From Notolepis coatsorum (taxonomy: Eukaryota; Chordata; Actinopteri; Aulopiformes; Paralepididae), in contig OZ020589.1 of the NCBI GenBank assembly GCA_963971535.1, positions 82,608,860-82,672,859 of the forward strand: DNA of 64,000 bases, written 5' to 3'. Shown here piece by piece: positions 1 to 11,414 of this stretch (position 1 is its first letter; each line of letters opens with the position of its first letter). The notes under the pieces were generated by a model. It was given only the letters and a program-made list of their open reading frames with translations, was not told the DNA's origin and did not search any database. The position numbers and the translations under genes were made by a program.

Positions 1-178
1 AATTAGGATGATACAGTATGATATAAAATAATGTAAAAATAACCATTTAGAAACGTATATAAAAACATATTTGACATATAAACATATACAGTACATTTGA
101 CATATAAACATACATTTAGCAAATTCATAATCATAGCTTATTTACATTATATTACAACCCTGAGTACAATCCACACTC

Positions 179-1317
179 TTAACACTTTCGCGGCCAACCA
201 CGTATATATATATGTTATTGGGTGCCAGCGGTTAACGGCCAAAAATGTATATGTTTTTGGATCGTTTTCCCTTTTTTTCTATTTTAATATCCTATTCAAT
301 GTCAGGGACATGTATGTTGCCATTAAAAGGCATACTGGGGGCGTCGAGGGTGGCGCAGCGCGTACAGCATTACAATGCAACACGGCAGACCCGGGTTCAA
401 TTCCCGGACCCCGCGCTCCTTGCCGAATGTCTTTCCCCGATCGATCTCCCTTTCCTCCTCCTTCTCTCTCTATCGGACTGCCCGATAGCAAAAAGCAATA
501 AAACGTACCAAAAAAATTACTTGTCCGTTAAGTAACATTTAAAAGGCATACTGGGATTCCGAAGGTGCAGTACTGGCCAGATCCTGCTAGTAGGCAGTAT
601 CGAGAGTGCAGTAAACCCTGTTCCAGACCGGGTGCTATGTTTAAACCGCTCCAGATGGATTCACCCGATCGTATTGAATCGTTTTCGGGACCCCCGATCC
701 ATATGTTTTGGTGGGTTATGTCGTGGACCAGATGGACATAGGATGGACCAGATGGCGATCAAATAATTGGAATATTCCTTTTGGAATACCACCGACCACA
801 GGTAAGGACAATCTGACATCAATTTCAGCTTGATCGTGCAAGGTTATCATACCCATCCCCCTGATCGGTGTGTGTTGTGGTAATAACGAATGACGTTACT
901 GGCAATCAAATAATCAGAAACGACCCCCCCCCCCTTTCATGCATTCATGATGAAACATAATATCTATGATATAGATTTTATTTGAAAATAGTAGCATGTC
1001 CAGGGACAAAACGCCAATGGTTTTAGTAGAATTCACGTTGCGCCCTGTAGCCGGCCTTCCAGGAATTAGCCCGGATCATTCCGAAATTATACTCATATTC
1101 ACCACGGGATAATGCGTGAACGTATTCATGAAACAATTTATTCTTTTTTGCATCTTGAACAGAAGATAGTTACTGTCAAATGACCATGGTATTGTATCCA
1201 TATCTATAAAATATAGATTTAGCTCTACAAACAACGTGACGCACAGTGAAACTATGTAATGGAAAGCTGGCCCAGCTATAGCTAGATGGGGAAATCGAAT
1301 GGCCGCGAATGTGTTAA
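179..1317. mobile_element. TTAA-flanked non-autonomous DNA element, copy A (piggyBac-like)
   Basis: TTAA lies at both edges (179-182 and 1314-1317). Just inside, the left end reads CACTTTCGCGGCC and the right end, reverse-complemented, reads CACATTCGCGGCC, so it has terminal inverted repeats. Without the SINE nested at 340-535 the body is about 0.9 kb, like copies B (10198-11102) and C (29597-30523). Shared internal landmarks are a 'tggcgatca' tract followed by a 'ccacaggtaagga'-type block. No transposase reading frame is visible. TTAA target duplication is typical of piggyBac and Kolobok; the ends fit piggyBac better, but this is inference. It sits immediately downstream of the cytokine stop codon at 1600. 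Confidence 0.7.
340..535 (+). mobile_element. tRNA-derived SINE with target-site duplication
   Basis: The head carries a tRNA-like A box (GGTGGCGCAGCGCG, about 349-362) and a B box (GGTTCAATTCC, 394-404), the internal RNA polymerase III promoter. A pyrimidine-rich body and a short 3' end follow. The segment is bounded by a near-identical direct repeat (AAAAGGCATACTGGG, ending near 338 and near 554), the target duplication expected from LINE-mediated insertion. The head does not fold as an intact tRNA gene, so I call it a SINE. It is nested inside element copy A. Confidence 0.75.
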
Positions 1318-1599
1318 TGTAGTATTTGAAATATCTAACCAAGTTGATAAATTCTCCTAAATGTGCACCAAATCTGTGTAACAAATGGTATCAACCCCAA
1401 AATTGCTGCAACAACTTATTGAGCATGCACAATTGAGCATGGAAATATAAATCATACACTTCCATAACAATGTTCTTATACACTCTACTTTCAACATTTG
1501 AATAGGCGTCTAACCAAAACACAATGTTCATTACAGATTTATGACTAGAAAAAACAGTGCTGAGCTACATCTCAAATTAAATCTTCAGGTTCCCAGCTT
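1318..1599 (-). other. Probable 3' UTR of the interleukin-15-family gene
   Basis: This is the stretch directly downstream (minus strand) of the stop codon at 1602-1600 and before element copy A. On the minus strand it contains several ATTTA pentamers (plus-strand TAAAT near 1347, 1357, 1447 and 1576). These are the motif of AU-rich instability elements common in cytokine mRNAs. No AATAAA is present before copy A. The first candidates on the minus strand lie inside copy A (near 1142-1137 and 982-977). That the transcript extends into the transposon is inference. Confidence 0.45.
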
Positions 1600-1701
1600 T
1601 CAGATGAAGGGGTAATTCATACTTTCCAGCAGAGTCATCAGTCTCTCAAGGAATATTGTTGTGTTTTTAACAGTGTGTCCCTCACATGCTGGACAGTTGT
1701 C
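1600..1701 (-). CDS. il15: Interleukin-15-family cytokine, last coding exon
   Basis: Read on the minus strand, acceptor ...ctcttttag is followed by 34 codons ending in TGA (1602-1600). The peptide starts DNCPACEGH and continues with NTTIFLERL and LLESMNY. A Cys-x2-Cys-Glu pair followed by an amphipathic FL..L..LL helix is the hallmark of the C-terminal helix D exon of IL-15. The NTT is an N-glycosylation sequon. The exon joins in phase 0 to exon 9968-9825. IL-15 is a secreted four-helix cytokine that signals through IL-2R beta and the common gamma chain to NK and memory T cells. A paralogue (IL-15-like), or more distantly IL-2/IL-21, cannot be excluded by eye. Confidence 0.72.
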   Translation of the reverse strand, partial: DNCPACEGHTVKNTTIFLERLMTLLESMNYPFI

Positions 1702-3011
1702 CTAAAAGAGAAAGAAAAAAAGGGATGGACTAAAATAAGATGAAGAAATGCAATGCAAGTGAACATTTTAACATGTTACCCATGTTTACAGATTGGACTG
1801 TTCATACTAGCTGTGCTGCGAGCTCCACAGCCAGCTTGTGAACTGTAGCAATGGTTTCGGTGTCAAGTCTATTTTCTCCGCGAGCCGCAAACGAATAGGA
1901 CATATACCAGATTTGAAAAACATCAAAACGGGATAAACAAACACGTTATTAAGGTTTTCTTTGTCAATTAAATCAATTCATGAATCTGTTTGGTTTGTCA
2001 AATAAATTATATGGTTCAGCACCAATTATGGAGATGATTATTATTATATACTATATTAGATATTATGTCCACGGTAGGCGGAGCCTACATTCAGTAGTGT
2101 CTGTTTGGGTTAGTGTGTTTGAATCTGTGCATACAGTATCTCGCAAACTATAGGGCCGATCAACCTGTGCTTTGGTGCAGAAAGATATAGAGGCACAAGG
2201 ATGAGCGTGTGGTAATATGTTTCACATCAGGGAACGGGAAGTATTTTGGGGGAATTCATTTCCAGCATTCTACATTGACTTTCATGAAGTCCTTCGTGTC
2301 CTTGTGGTACACCTTTTCACCGCCAGAGGGTAACGGCTTCTACCAGGGGTCAGCACAGAGACTACAGACAGTTGGCCACTCGCTCCATCCCAGCATGCTT
2401 TGTGATTGTAGAAAAGTGTGTGGTTCTAGTTGTTTTATAATGTCAAATAGTTGTTAAGTGTTGGAAAGAGACAATAAACCACACAATTAAACCATTTGCA
2501 ACACTTAACAACTAACAACTATGTTATAGTGCGTTTAAACCCAGTTAGTTATTTTTGTGTTTTAACTGAGTGTGAGTGTTATCTGAAATAACCACATCGG
2601 CCTTGGTTTTCAATGTAACAAGATTTGCCAACTTCTGGCTGGACAGTATCAGTTTGGAACACTTCTGGCTGGACAGTATCAGTTTGGAACACTTCACCTA
2701 TATTTTCACTATTTTCTCAGCAACTGAGCAGTAAATGGATTTGCCATTGAAATCTGTGCTAATTGTATAACCAGTGTTTCAGTTGTGTTTTGAGAAATCA
2801 TAACATGATTTGCAGACACGCTTGAGACTTGAGATGGGCCCTGGCCAAGAAGGCAGCATAAAAAAAATTCACATAGAACATTAAACAAAAACAAGACACT
2901 TTAGTAGTACTAAGAAATAGAGAAAATGTCTTAACATTTCTATGAAAATAGACAATATTTAAAACATGATCACTCCATGGCAAGAAGGTGTCAAATATAT
3001 ATATTTGTATC
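1702..3011. other. Intron sequence, no gene seen
   Basis: AT-rich intronic DNA between the last two cytokine exons. The only structure I see is a perfect 30-bp tandem pair starting near 2631 (acttctggctggacagtatc...). The short open frames here lack recognisable domains and splice context. Confidence 0.6.
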
Positions 3012-3457
3012 CACTTTTTATCCTTCTTTTTCTGTTTTTCTCCCATCCCAATTTAGTCATGCTAATTCCCCCCTCCCCTGTCTTGATTGTTGCTCGCATG
3101 TGCCCCCCACTGGCCGGTCGTAGGGAGCGTTGAAGAATCTATCGCATGTCCCCTCCAATACATGCAGAGTCAGCCAGCCACTTCTTTTCACCTGCCAGCG
3201 CGGACTCTCATTGGCGAGGTGTAACGTGTGGGAGGCTCACACTACCCTCGACATCTCCTGTCCTTGCTGTGCAGGCGCCCTGACCGACCTGTAGGAGTCG
3301 ATGTTTACAACGACCGGATTACCACCCATCGACTCCCCTCCCGCTGACTCTGCCAATTGAGTCAGTATGACGGCCGGCCCAAGCCGGAGGCAACGCTGAC
3401 AGCCGGATTCGATACCGGTGTCTCACGCATTGGTGACGAGCGCTTAGACCGCTGCGA
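3012..3457 (-). mobile_element. tRNA-derived SINE, minus strand
   Basis: Read on the minus strand, the head (3456 downwards) starts CGCAGCGGTCTAAGCG (A box region). A B box, GGTATCGAATCC (3416-3405), follows about 40 bases on. The GC-rich body runs to a tail around 3060-3012 with the motif ACTAAATTGGGA and then A-rich sequence. The head is diverged from a functional tRNA. The layout (tRNA head, unrelated body, A-rich tail) is that of a tRNA SINE. No clear target duplication was found. Confidence 0.65.
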
Positions 3458-5666
<2,209 letters not shown>

Positions 5667-6183
5667 TGACACACAATTGTACATCTCGCTGAACCAAATG
5701 ATCACACAGCTATTAACTCCATTTCCGCCTGTCTCTTAGCCATAAACAAATGGATGACGAACAACTTCCTAAAATTAAATGAGGGCAAAACTGAAATCCT
5801 ACTAGTCGGTCCTATAACAAAAAGAGAAATGTTACAGAGCAATATGAGGCAACTTACTCCTTGGATCAAACCCGAAGTTACAAGTCTTGGTGTTATAATA
5901 GACTCAGACCTAAGCGTTAAAGGGGAGATGAAGCAGTGAACAATGTGATCCTAGTTTGTTTGTTGTGTACCTTGTGTAAGACAGGGTCCTATAATAAAAT
6001 GTGAAATCCTGCTTATTTGTCTGAAAAATCAAATATAATGTCCCTGTTTTCGCCATGGGCGCGGCCATTTTGTTGCTGACGTCATGGGGCTGGTTTAGTG
6101 TATACACTGCTGGTTAGCTGCCTATAGTGAATGGGTCAGTCAGTAAATAAAATGTTGCATACAAAACAACGGGACCGCGGTGG

Positions 6184-6600
6184 TTCTGTTTGTATTGCTC
6201 CTGGCTGTTCAAACTAATTTTACCGTGTGAAAGAGAGGAAAGTTGGTTAATTTCCACAAACTACCAGTGAAAAAAACAGTGTTGTTGGCACGTTGGCTCA
6301 GGCTGGCTGCACTCAGGCGGCGCGACCAGCCTGTTGGACAGGGAAGGAGGATCTGCAGCGAACACTTCATTGCCTGGGATTATGTTGTTGGGGTGGGATG
6401 TTTGTCCAGAAGACCACTAATCAGCTGAAGCCGGACGCGGTTCCCTCAGTCTTCGACAGACAGACCGGCCCAGGCAGTTCAGCGTCGCGGAGCATTCAGC
6501 TTGCTGGCTACCTAGATCCACTTCAACCAGCGTCGCGGAGCATTCAGCCTGCTGGCTACCTAGCTCCACTTCAACCAGCCGAGCGCCGGGAGCTCCAGCA
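6184..6600 (+). pseudogene. THAP zinc-finger fragment, left arm
   Basis: The visible THAP C2CH pieces are a Cys-x4-Cys start (CIAPGCSN, about 6195-6218), FHKLPVKKTVLLARWLRL (6250 on) and Cys-x2-His (ICSEHF, about 6350-6367). A stop codon follows CSN and a frameshift separates the first pair from FHKLP. Another frameshift after DYVV displaces the downstream LKPDAVPSVF motif (AVPxxF is a THAP signature). THAP domains bind DNA and form the N-terminus of Kolobok and P-type transposases. It is non-functional here. Confidence 0.7.
6482..6577. repeat. 48-bp tandem repeat, left arm (about 2 copies)
   Basis: The units start at 6482 and 6530 with gcgtcgcggagcattcagc. The right arm carries about 3.5 inverted copies (7000-7160). 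The copy number therefore differs between arms, which points to repeat expansion after the palindrome formed. Confidence 0.7.
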
Positions 6601-6995
6601 GCTTGTCGATGTGCTAATAGCCTGGAGCCAGCTACCGTTAGCTTGCCGAGGCTCCAGCACACGACAAGCTGCTGGAGCCGGCAGCTACCGTTAGCTTGCC
6701 GAGGCTATTAGCACACCGACAAGCTGCTGGAGCTAGCTACCGTTAGCTTGCCGAGGCTATTAGCACACGACAAGCTGTGTAGCCAGCTACCGTTAGCTTG
6801 CCGAGGCTATTAGCACACCGACAAGCTGTGTAGCCAGCTACCGTTAGCTTGCCGAGGCTATTAGCACACCGACAAGCTGTGTAGCCAGCTACCGTTAGCT
6901 TGCCGAGGCTATTAGCACACCGACAAGCTGTGTAGCCAGCTACCGTTAGCTTGCCGAGGCTATTAGCACACCGACAAGCTGTGTAGCCAGCAGGC
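6600..6995. repeat. 51-bp minisatellite at the centre of the palindrome
   Basis: Units beginning taccgttagcttgccgaggc recur with a period of 51 (for example 6788, 6839, 6890), about seven copies, the first ones irregular. It forms the spacer between the two inverted THAP arms. The open frame across it is a repeat artefact. Confidence 0.85.
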
Positions 6996-6999
6996 TGAA

Positions 7000-7450
7000 T
7001 GCTCCGCGACGCTGGTTGAACTGGAGCTAGGTAGCCAGCAGGCTGAATGCTCTGCGACGCTGGTTGAAGTGGATCTAGGTAGCCAGCAGGCTGAATGCTC
7101 CGCGACGCTGGTTGAAGTGGATCTAGGTAGCCAGCAGGCTGAATGCTCCGCGACGCTGAACTGCCTGGGCCGGTCTGTCTGTCGAAGACCGAGGGAACCG
7201 CGTCCGGCTTCAGCTGATTAGTGGTCTTCTGGACAAACATCCCACCCCCAACAACATAATCTGAGGCAATGAAGTGTTCGCTGCAGATCCTCCTTCCCTG
7301 TCCAACAGGCTGGTCGCGCCGCCTGAGTGCAGCCAGCCTGAGCCAACGTGCCAACAACACTGTTTTTTTCACTGGTAGTTTGTGGAAATTAACCAACTTT
7401 CCTCTCTTTCACACTGTAAAATTAGTTTGAACAGCCAGGAGCAATACAAA
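7000..7450 (-). pseudogene. THAP zinc-finger fragment, right arm
   Basis: This is the inverted copy of the left THAP segment. On the minus strand it has CIAPGCSN (about 7445-7420), the same stop and frameshift, then FHKLPVKKTVLLARW (7390 on), ICSEHFIASDYVV and LKPDAVPSVF. In this arm the frame after the Cys-x2-His stays open through AVPSVF, so it preserves slightly more of the domain than the left arm. The shared upstream lesions show that the two arms derive from one already defective copy. Confidence 0.7.
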
Positions 7451-8996
7451 CAGAACCACCGCGGTCCCATTGTTTTGTAGGCAGCATTTTATTTACTGAC
7501 TGACCCATTCACTATAGGCAGCTAACCAGCAGTGTATACACCAAACCAGCCCCATGACGTCAGCAACAAAATGGCCGCGCCCATAATGATAAATGCTTCA
7601 AAAATGCACATAACAAATAGTTTTTTCTTAGAAACTGCTTATTTTTATAACGTGATTTTTTCTGTGGCTTATCTAAATACTAATGTGATGCTATGAATAT
7701 GTATTTATCGCTATGCTTCATCTCCACTTTAAATCACACATCAACAAGGTGACAAAAACATGATTTTTCCACCTTAGAAACATAGCTAAGGTACGGCCGT
7801 TTATAAATCAAAAAGACGCTGAAAAACTGATCCATGCCTTTATCTCAAGCCAACTTGACTACTGTAATGCACTCCTCACTGGCCTCCCAAAAAAAACAGA
7901 ACGACTCCAACTCATTCAAAACTCGGCAGCTAGGCTAATTGGAACCGAGAGGAGAGACCACATCAGTCCAGTATTAGCTAACCTACACTGGCTTCCGGTA
8001 ACATTTGATTTCAATGTCCTCCTCCTTATATACAAAGCACTAAATGGAACAGGACCAAGCTATATTGCAAATTCTCTAGTCAACTATGTGCCTCCTAGAA
8101 CATTGCGATCATCTACTACTGGTCTATTGAAGGTTCCAAGTCACAGTCTAAGGAAAATCGGGGATGCAGCCTTTGCAAACTATGCACCAAAGTTATGGAA
8201 CACACTACCTATGGACATTAGGGAAGCTAGATCTCTTAATATTTTCAAAAATAAGCTAAAAACGTACCTCTTCACCATAGCCTTTTAATACACTCCACTT
8301 ACAATATGCTGTTGATTGCACTATATTAATTTACTCTGTCTATAACTTTTTTTTACAGGTTCAAAACGGCCAGGTATTAAACTGTGGGGGTATCAAACAA
8401 GAGACTGTCAGGCTTTAAAACTGTAAGACCCAGGCCTAGATCTGCACCCTGAGAGAGGGAACTGCGCCCTGGGAGGGAGGTTTGCCCTGAGTGGGAGGTT
8501 CAAAGGGTCAAAGTGGATATAAAACAGGAGGGAAGACTGTCAAGTTTTAAACTGTGGATACCAAACAGAGAAGGTAAAGACGACTGTAAAAAAAGAAAAA
8601 ATAATTGTATCTATTCTATTCTACTATTTTATTGCACTATTTTACTCTGTCTATTTTATCTTACTATTTTTATTATTGTCTATTTAAAACTGAATCAAAC
8701 CATAAACAAGGTGGCCTGTCTGCACTTTATGTGGAATTTTTTCTGTTGTGAAGCACTTTGAGCTGCAGTTTCTGTATGAAAGGTGGTATACAAATAAAGT
8801 TTATTATTATTATTATAACTCTCCAGTGTGGTGTTTTAGAATGTTTTATATAAAACTATAATATCCCTGATGCATACTGTACTGTACTGTATAGTAATAG
8901 TGTGAAGTTGTTCTTTTTTTTATATAGATGGGGATAAACCCCATACAAAATCTACAGTGGCATATTGTGTAGTAGGGATGGAGGGGGTGATGTGTG

Positions 8997-9367
8997 TACA
9001 GGTGCAGCTCAATACATTTGAATATTGTGGAAAAGTTTATTTCAGTAATTAAATTCAAAAAGCGAAACTCTCATAGATTATACATTCAATCATTACACAC
9101 AAAGTGAAATATTTCAAGCCTTTATTTGTTTTAATTTAGATGATTATGGCTTACAGCTCATGAAAACCCCAAATTCAGTATCTCAGAAATGTCTTATATT
9201 ACATGGAACCAATCAAATAATATATATTTTTAATATAGAAATGTCAGCCTGTTCACTCAGTACTTAGTTGGGGCTTTAGTTGGGGCCTTTTGCACAAATT
9301 ACTGCATCAATGCAGCGAAATAAATGGACTTTTCCACGATATTCTAATTTATTGAGCTGCACCTGTA
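8997..9367. mobile_element. Tc1/mariner-type short element
   Basis: The ends are inverted repeats: tacaggtgcagctcaatac at left, and at right the reverse complement of ...attgagctgcacctgta, followed by similar 'ttctaatttattg/catttgaatatt' stretches. A TA dinucleotide flanks each end, the Tc1/mariner target duplication. At about 370 bp it is internally deleted and has no transposase. Confidence 0.8.
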
Positions 9368-9450
9368 TGTGCCACGCCTGTTCACCTGCATGTGCATCTC
9401 ATGTGCATGGGTGGTATAATATGTACTAATATAAAGTATGCTGGGGAAAT

Positions 9451-9686
9451 GGTAAATGGTCTGCATTTATTTAGCGCTTTTATCGAAAGCACTTCACATT
9501 CACCCATCCACTCACACATTCACACACCGACAACCATGCAAGGTGCCAACCTGCTCATCTGGAGCAGTTAGGGTTTAAGTGCCTTGCTCAAGGACTCTTC
9601 GACACGCTGCCGGGAGGAGCGGGAATCGAACCGGGAACCTTCCGATTACCAGACGACCGCTCTACCTCCTGATCCACTGTCGCTCC
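9451..9686 (-). mobile_element. tRNA-derived SINE, minus strand
   Basis: On the minus strand the head (9686 downwards) reads GGAGCGACAGTGGATCAGG. A tRNA-like A box (GTAGAGCGG) and a B box (GGTTCGATTCC, near 9632-9622) follow. The other end carries 'aatggtctgcatttatttagcgctttt', a conserved fish repeat tail. The head is tRNA-like but lacks a matching acceptor stem. Confidence 0.7.
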
Positions 9687-9824
9687 CTCAGAACAGCTTT
9701 ATTTTGCATGTGTATTGCAGTGTTGTACATCAGTTGTGCGGATCCAGCCCTACAAAGACGCATATTTGTTCAAATACCCACTAACATTGGAACATAAACA
9801 GAGCAAAATGTAGACAGTACTTAC

Positions 9825-9968
9825 AGAGCTGGCTTGAGAGAGCAGTATTTCGTTGAAATGCAAGATGCATGCAGCTTCATTAGGCTTTCTTCGCAATATG
9901 TCTTCTTCAAACATGATCACTTTCAACTCCTTGATATAACATTTCAAGGACTTAATTTTACAATTTGC
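9825..9968 (-). CDS. il15: Interleukin-15-family cytokine, internal exon (helix B/C region)
   Basis: A minus-strand acceptor (ctcttag) precedes 48 complete codons and a consensus donor gtaagt. The peptide begins ANCKIKSLKCYIKELKVI. The pattern C-K-x3-(L/M)-K-C-(F/Y)-x2-E-L-x-V-I is the diagnostic IL-15 segment holding two of the four disulfide cysteines. A further Cys occurs in AACILHF. Both boundaries are in phase 0, joining QSDALLY...DDIE upstream and DNCPACE downstream. Of the four exons this one gives the strongest family evidence. IL-15 versus an IL-15-like paralogue cannot be settled here. Confidence 0.78.
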
Positions 9969-9974
9969 CTAAGA

Positions 9975-10197
9975 GAAAAAGAAATATAGACTGAAAACTA
10001 AAGTTAGAAACCACTATAAAACATAATTCAAATTATATAATTCAATCTAGGGTTTAACAATAATTTAATTCATATTGATTTGGCAATATGAAAGAATGCA
10101 ACATTAGACTAACATTAGACTAATGAAGATTATAATGTTAAAGGACCATACCAGTCTAATGTTGACTTCTCGCCATTACCAGAGATTGTCATTGTCT
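9975..10197. other. Intron sequence, no gene seen
   Basis: Short AT-rich intronic stretch upstream of the 9968 splice acceptor. No feature was recognised. Confidence 0.5.
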
Positions 10198-11102
10198 TTA
10201 ACCCATTCAGTGCAAACCACGAGATTAGTCGGGTTAACTCGCCATGCGTTGAGTGCCAAGACCCGAGAAAACTCTGGTTTTAATTGTTATTTCTTTTATT
10301 AGCAATATCCATACATTTTTCATCCATCCAGCCTGACGTTATCATTGGGAATGGGTCTGAGCTCGAAAAGGGCCTATCGTCTCCCGGATGGTATTGCACA
10401 TCATTGGATTGGATTGGATGGGACTGTGAATCAGAGAAAAACTCTGGTTCTCCCATCTCGGGCAAGTAGTATCTGTTACCACATTCACTTGGGAGGCTCG
10501 GAGCAGCTTTCGATTATGTGTTTTGGTGCTATAACATTCTATCAATAAACGCGATCAATATTTGGAATGGCGATCAGGAATTGGATTAATCTTTTTGCAG
10601 AACATCTGATCTGAGGTAAGGACTCTATGTCACCAGTTTTGGGTTAATCAGATGTTTTTTGCTCCGCCATCGCAGCGTGTGTGTGTGTGCGTAACGTTAG
10701 CCGTATCCACGGCATGGATCATCGATTTTTCAGCCCGCTTCTCTAGCGTGCATAAGTACACATATACTATCAATAATTCATAAATCAGCCGAAAAATTAC
10801 AACATGTTTTGTGTATTCCAGTAAAGGGCTATTATCGCGGATTTCTCTGGAATTCTCCAAAATCTCCAAAACTATACTCGTATTCAAAACGGTATAAAAC
10901 GGAAATGTACCAATAAAAAAACAATCCGTTTCATACATGTTGACTGCAAGCAAGTCATTGATAAGCGAGGGGTGTTTTAGACCCCTAGCCATAATTTAAG
11001 ATATAGTTTAGGCGTTCGCAAATTTCCCCAACCTCCCATTGACTTCCTTACTGGCACGCTAGCCCTAATATGGTCAAAGGGGCGTGGCTCTGAATGAGTT
11101 AA
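10198..11102. mobile_element. TTAA-flanked non-autonomous DNA element, copy B
   Basis: It is flanked by TTAA at 10198-10201 and 11099-11102. The ends are inverted: CCCATTCAGTGC at left and CTCATTCAGAGC (reverse complement) at right. The 897-bp body shares ordered blocks with copies A and C: 'cccgagaaaactc', 'cctatcgtctcccggatgg', 'tttggaatggcgatc', 'tctgaggtaagga', 'tattccagtaaa' and 'tagccataatttaa'. There is no transposase frame. It is probably mobilised in trans by a TTAA-specific transposase; that is inference. Confidence 0.72.
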
Positions 11103-11414
11103 TACAAGTTGTGTGCATAGGTGTAAAAAGTGTATATTTTGGTAGATCTTAGCCTACCCACTGTCATTTAGGGCTGCCCCCTGAAAATCAATGATTCAAA
11201 TATCAGTTGGATACCTCTCAGTTGACTGAGATTCTCGACCCTTTGTTTATATAATATGAAAAGTATATATATGAATCCATTTAGTTAATTTTCGCATATT
11301 TGCTCATTTGTCAAATATATTATCAATACTTAGACAACATTATAAACTTGTGTCCGCTGACTTCGCAGTACAGAGCAGCTTATGTTTCACTTTCATTTCT
11401 TTTAGTATAGTAGA
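11103..11414. other. Intron sequence, no gene seen
   Basis: AT-rich DNA between element copy B and the LINE remnant. No feature was recognised. Confidence 0.5.

Larger units (their letters stand above)
5921..7728. mobile_element. Palindromic Kolobok-like non-autonomous element with THAP coding arms
   Basis: It is flanked by TTAA on both sides (5917-5920, 7729-7732). Its ends are inverted repeats: AGGGGAGATGAAGCA at left and AGTGGAGATGAAGCA (reverse complement) at right. Removing the 1808 bases and one TTAA restores the L2 reading frame exactly. The inner arms, about 6047-6700 and 7585-7000, are long inverted copies of each other. Each carries a decayed THAP zinc-finger coding segment. The centre is a minisatellite. 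TTAA duplication plus a THAP domain is the combination described for the Kolobok superfamily; P elements also have THAP but use 8-bp duplications. No catalytic transposase region is present. Confidence 0.75.

Noticed and set aside
340..420. Possible tRNA gene
   Set aside because: A and B boxes are present, but the acceptor stem does not pair and the unit continues into a SINE body with target duplications.
6743..7396. Host THAP-domain gene
   Set aside because: The frame lies in one arm of a transposon palindrome, shares a stop and frameshift with the other arm, and runs into a minisatellite.
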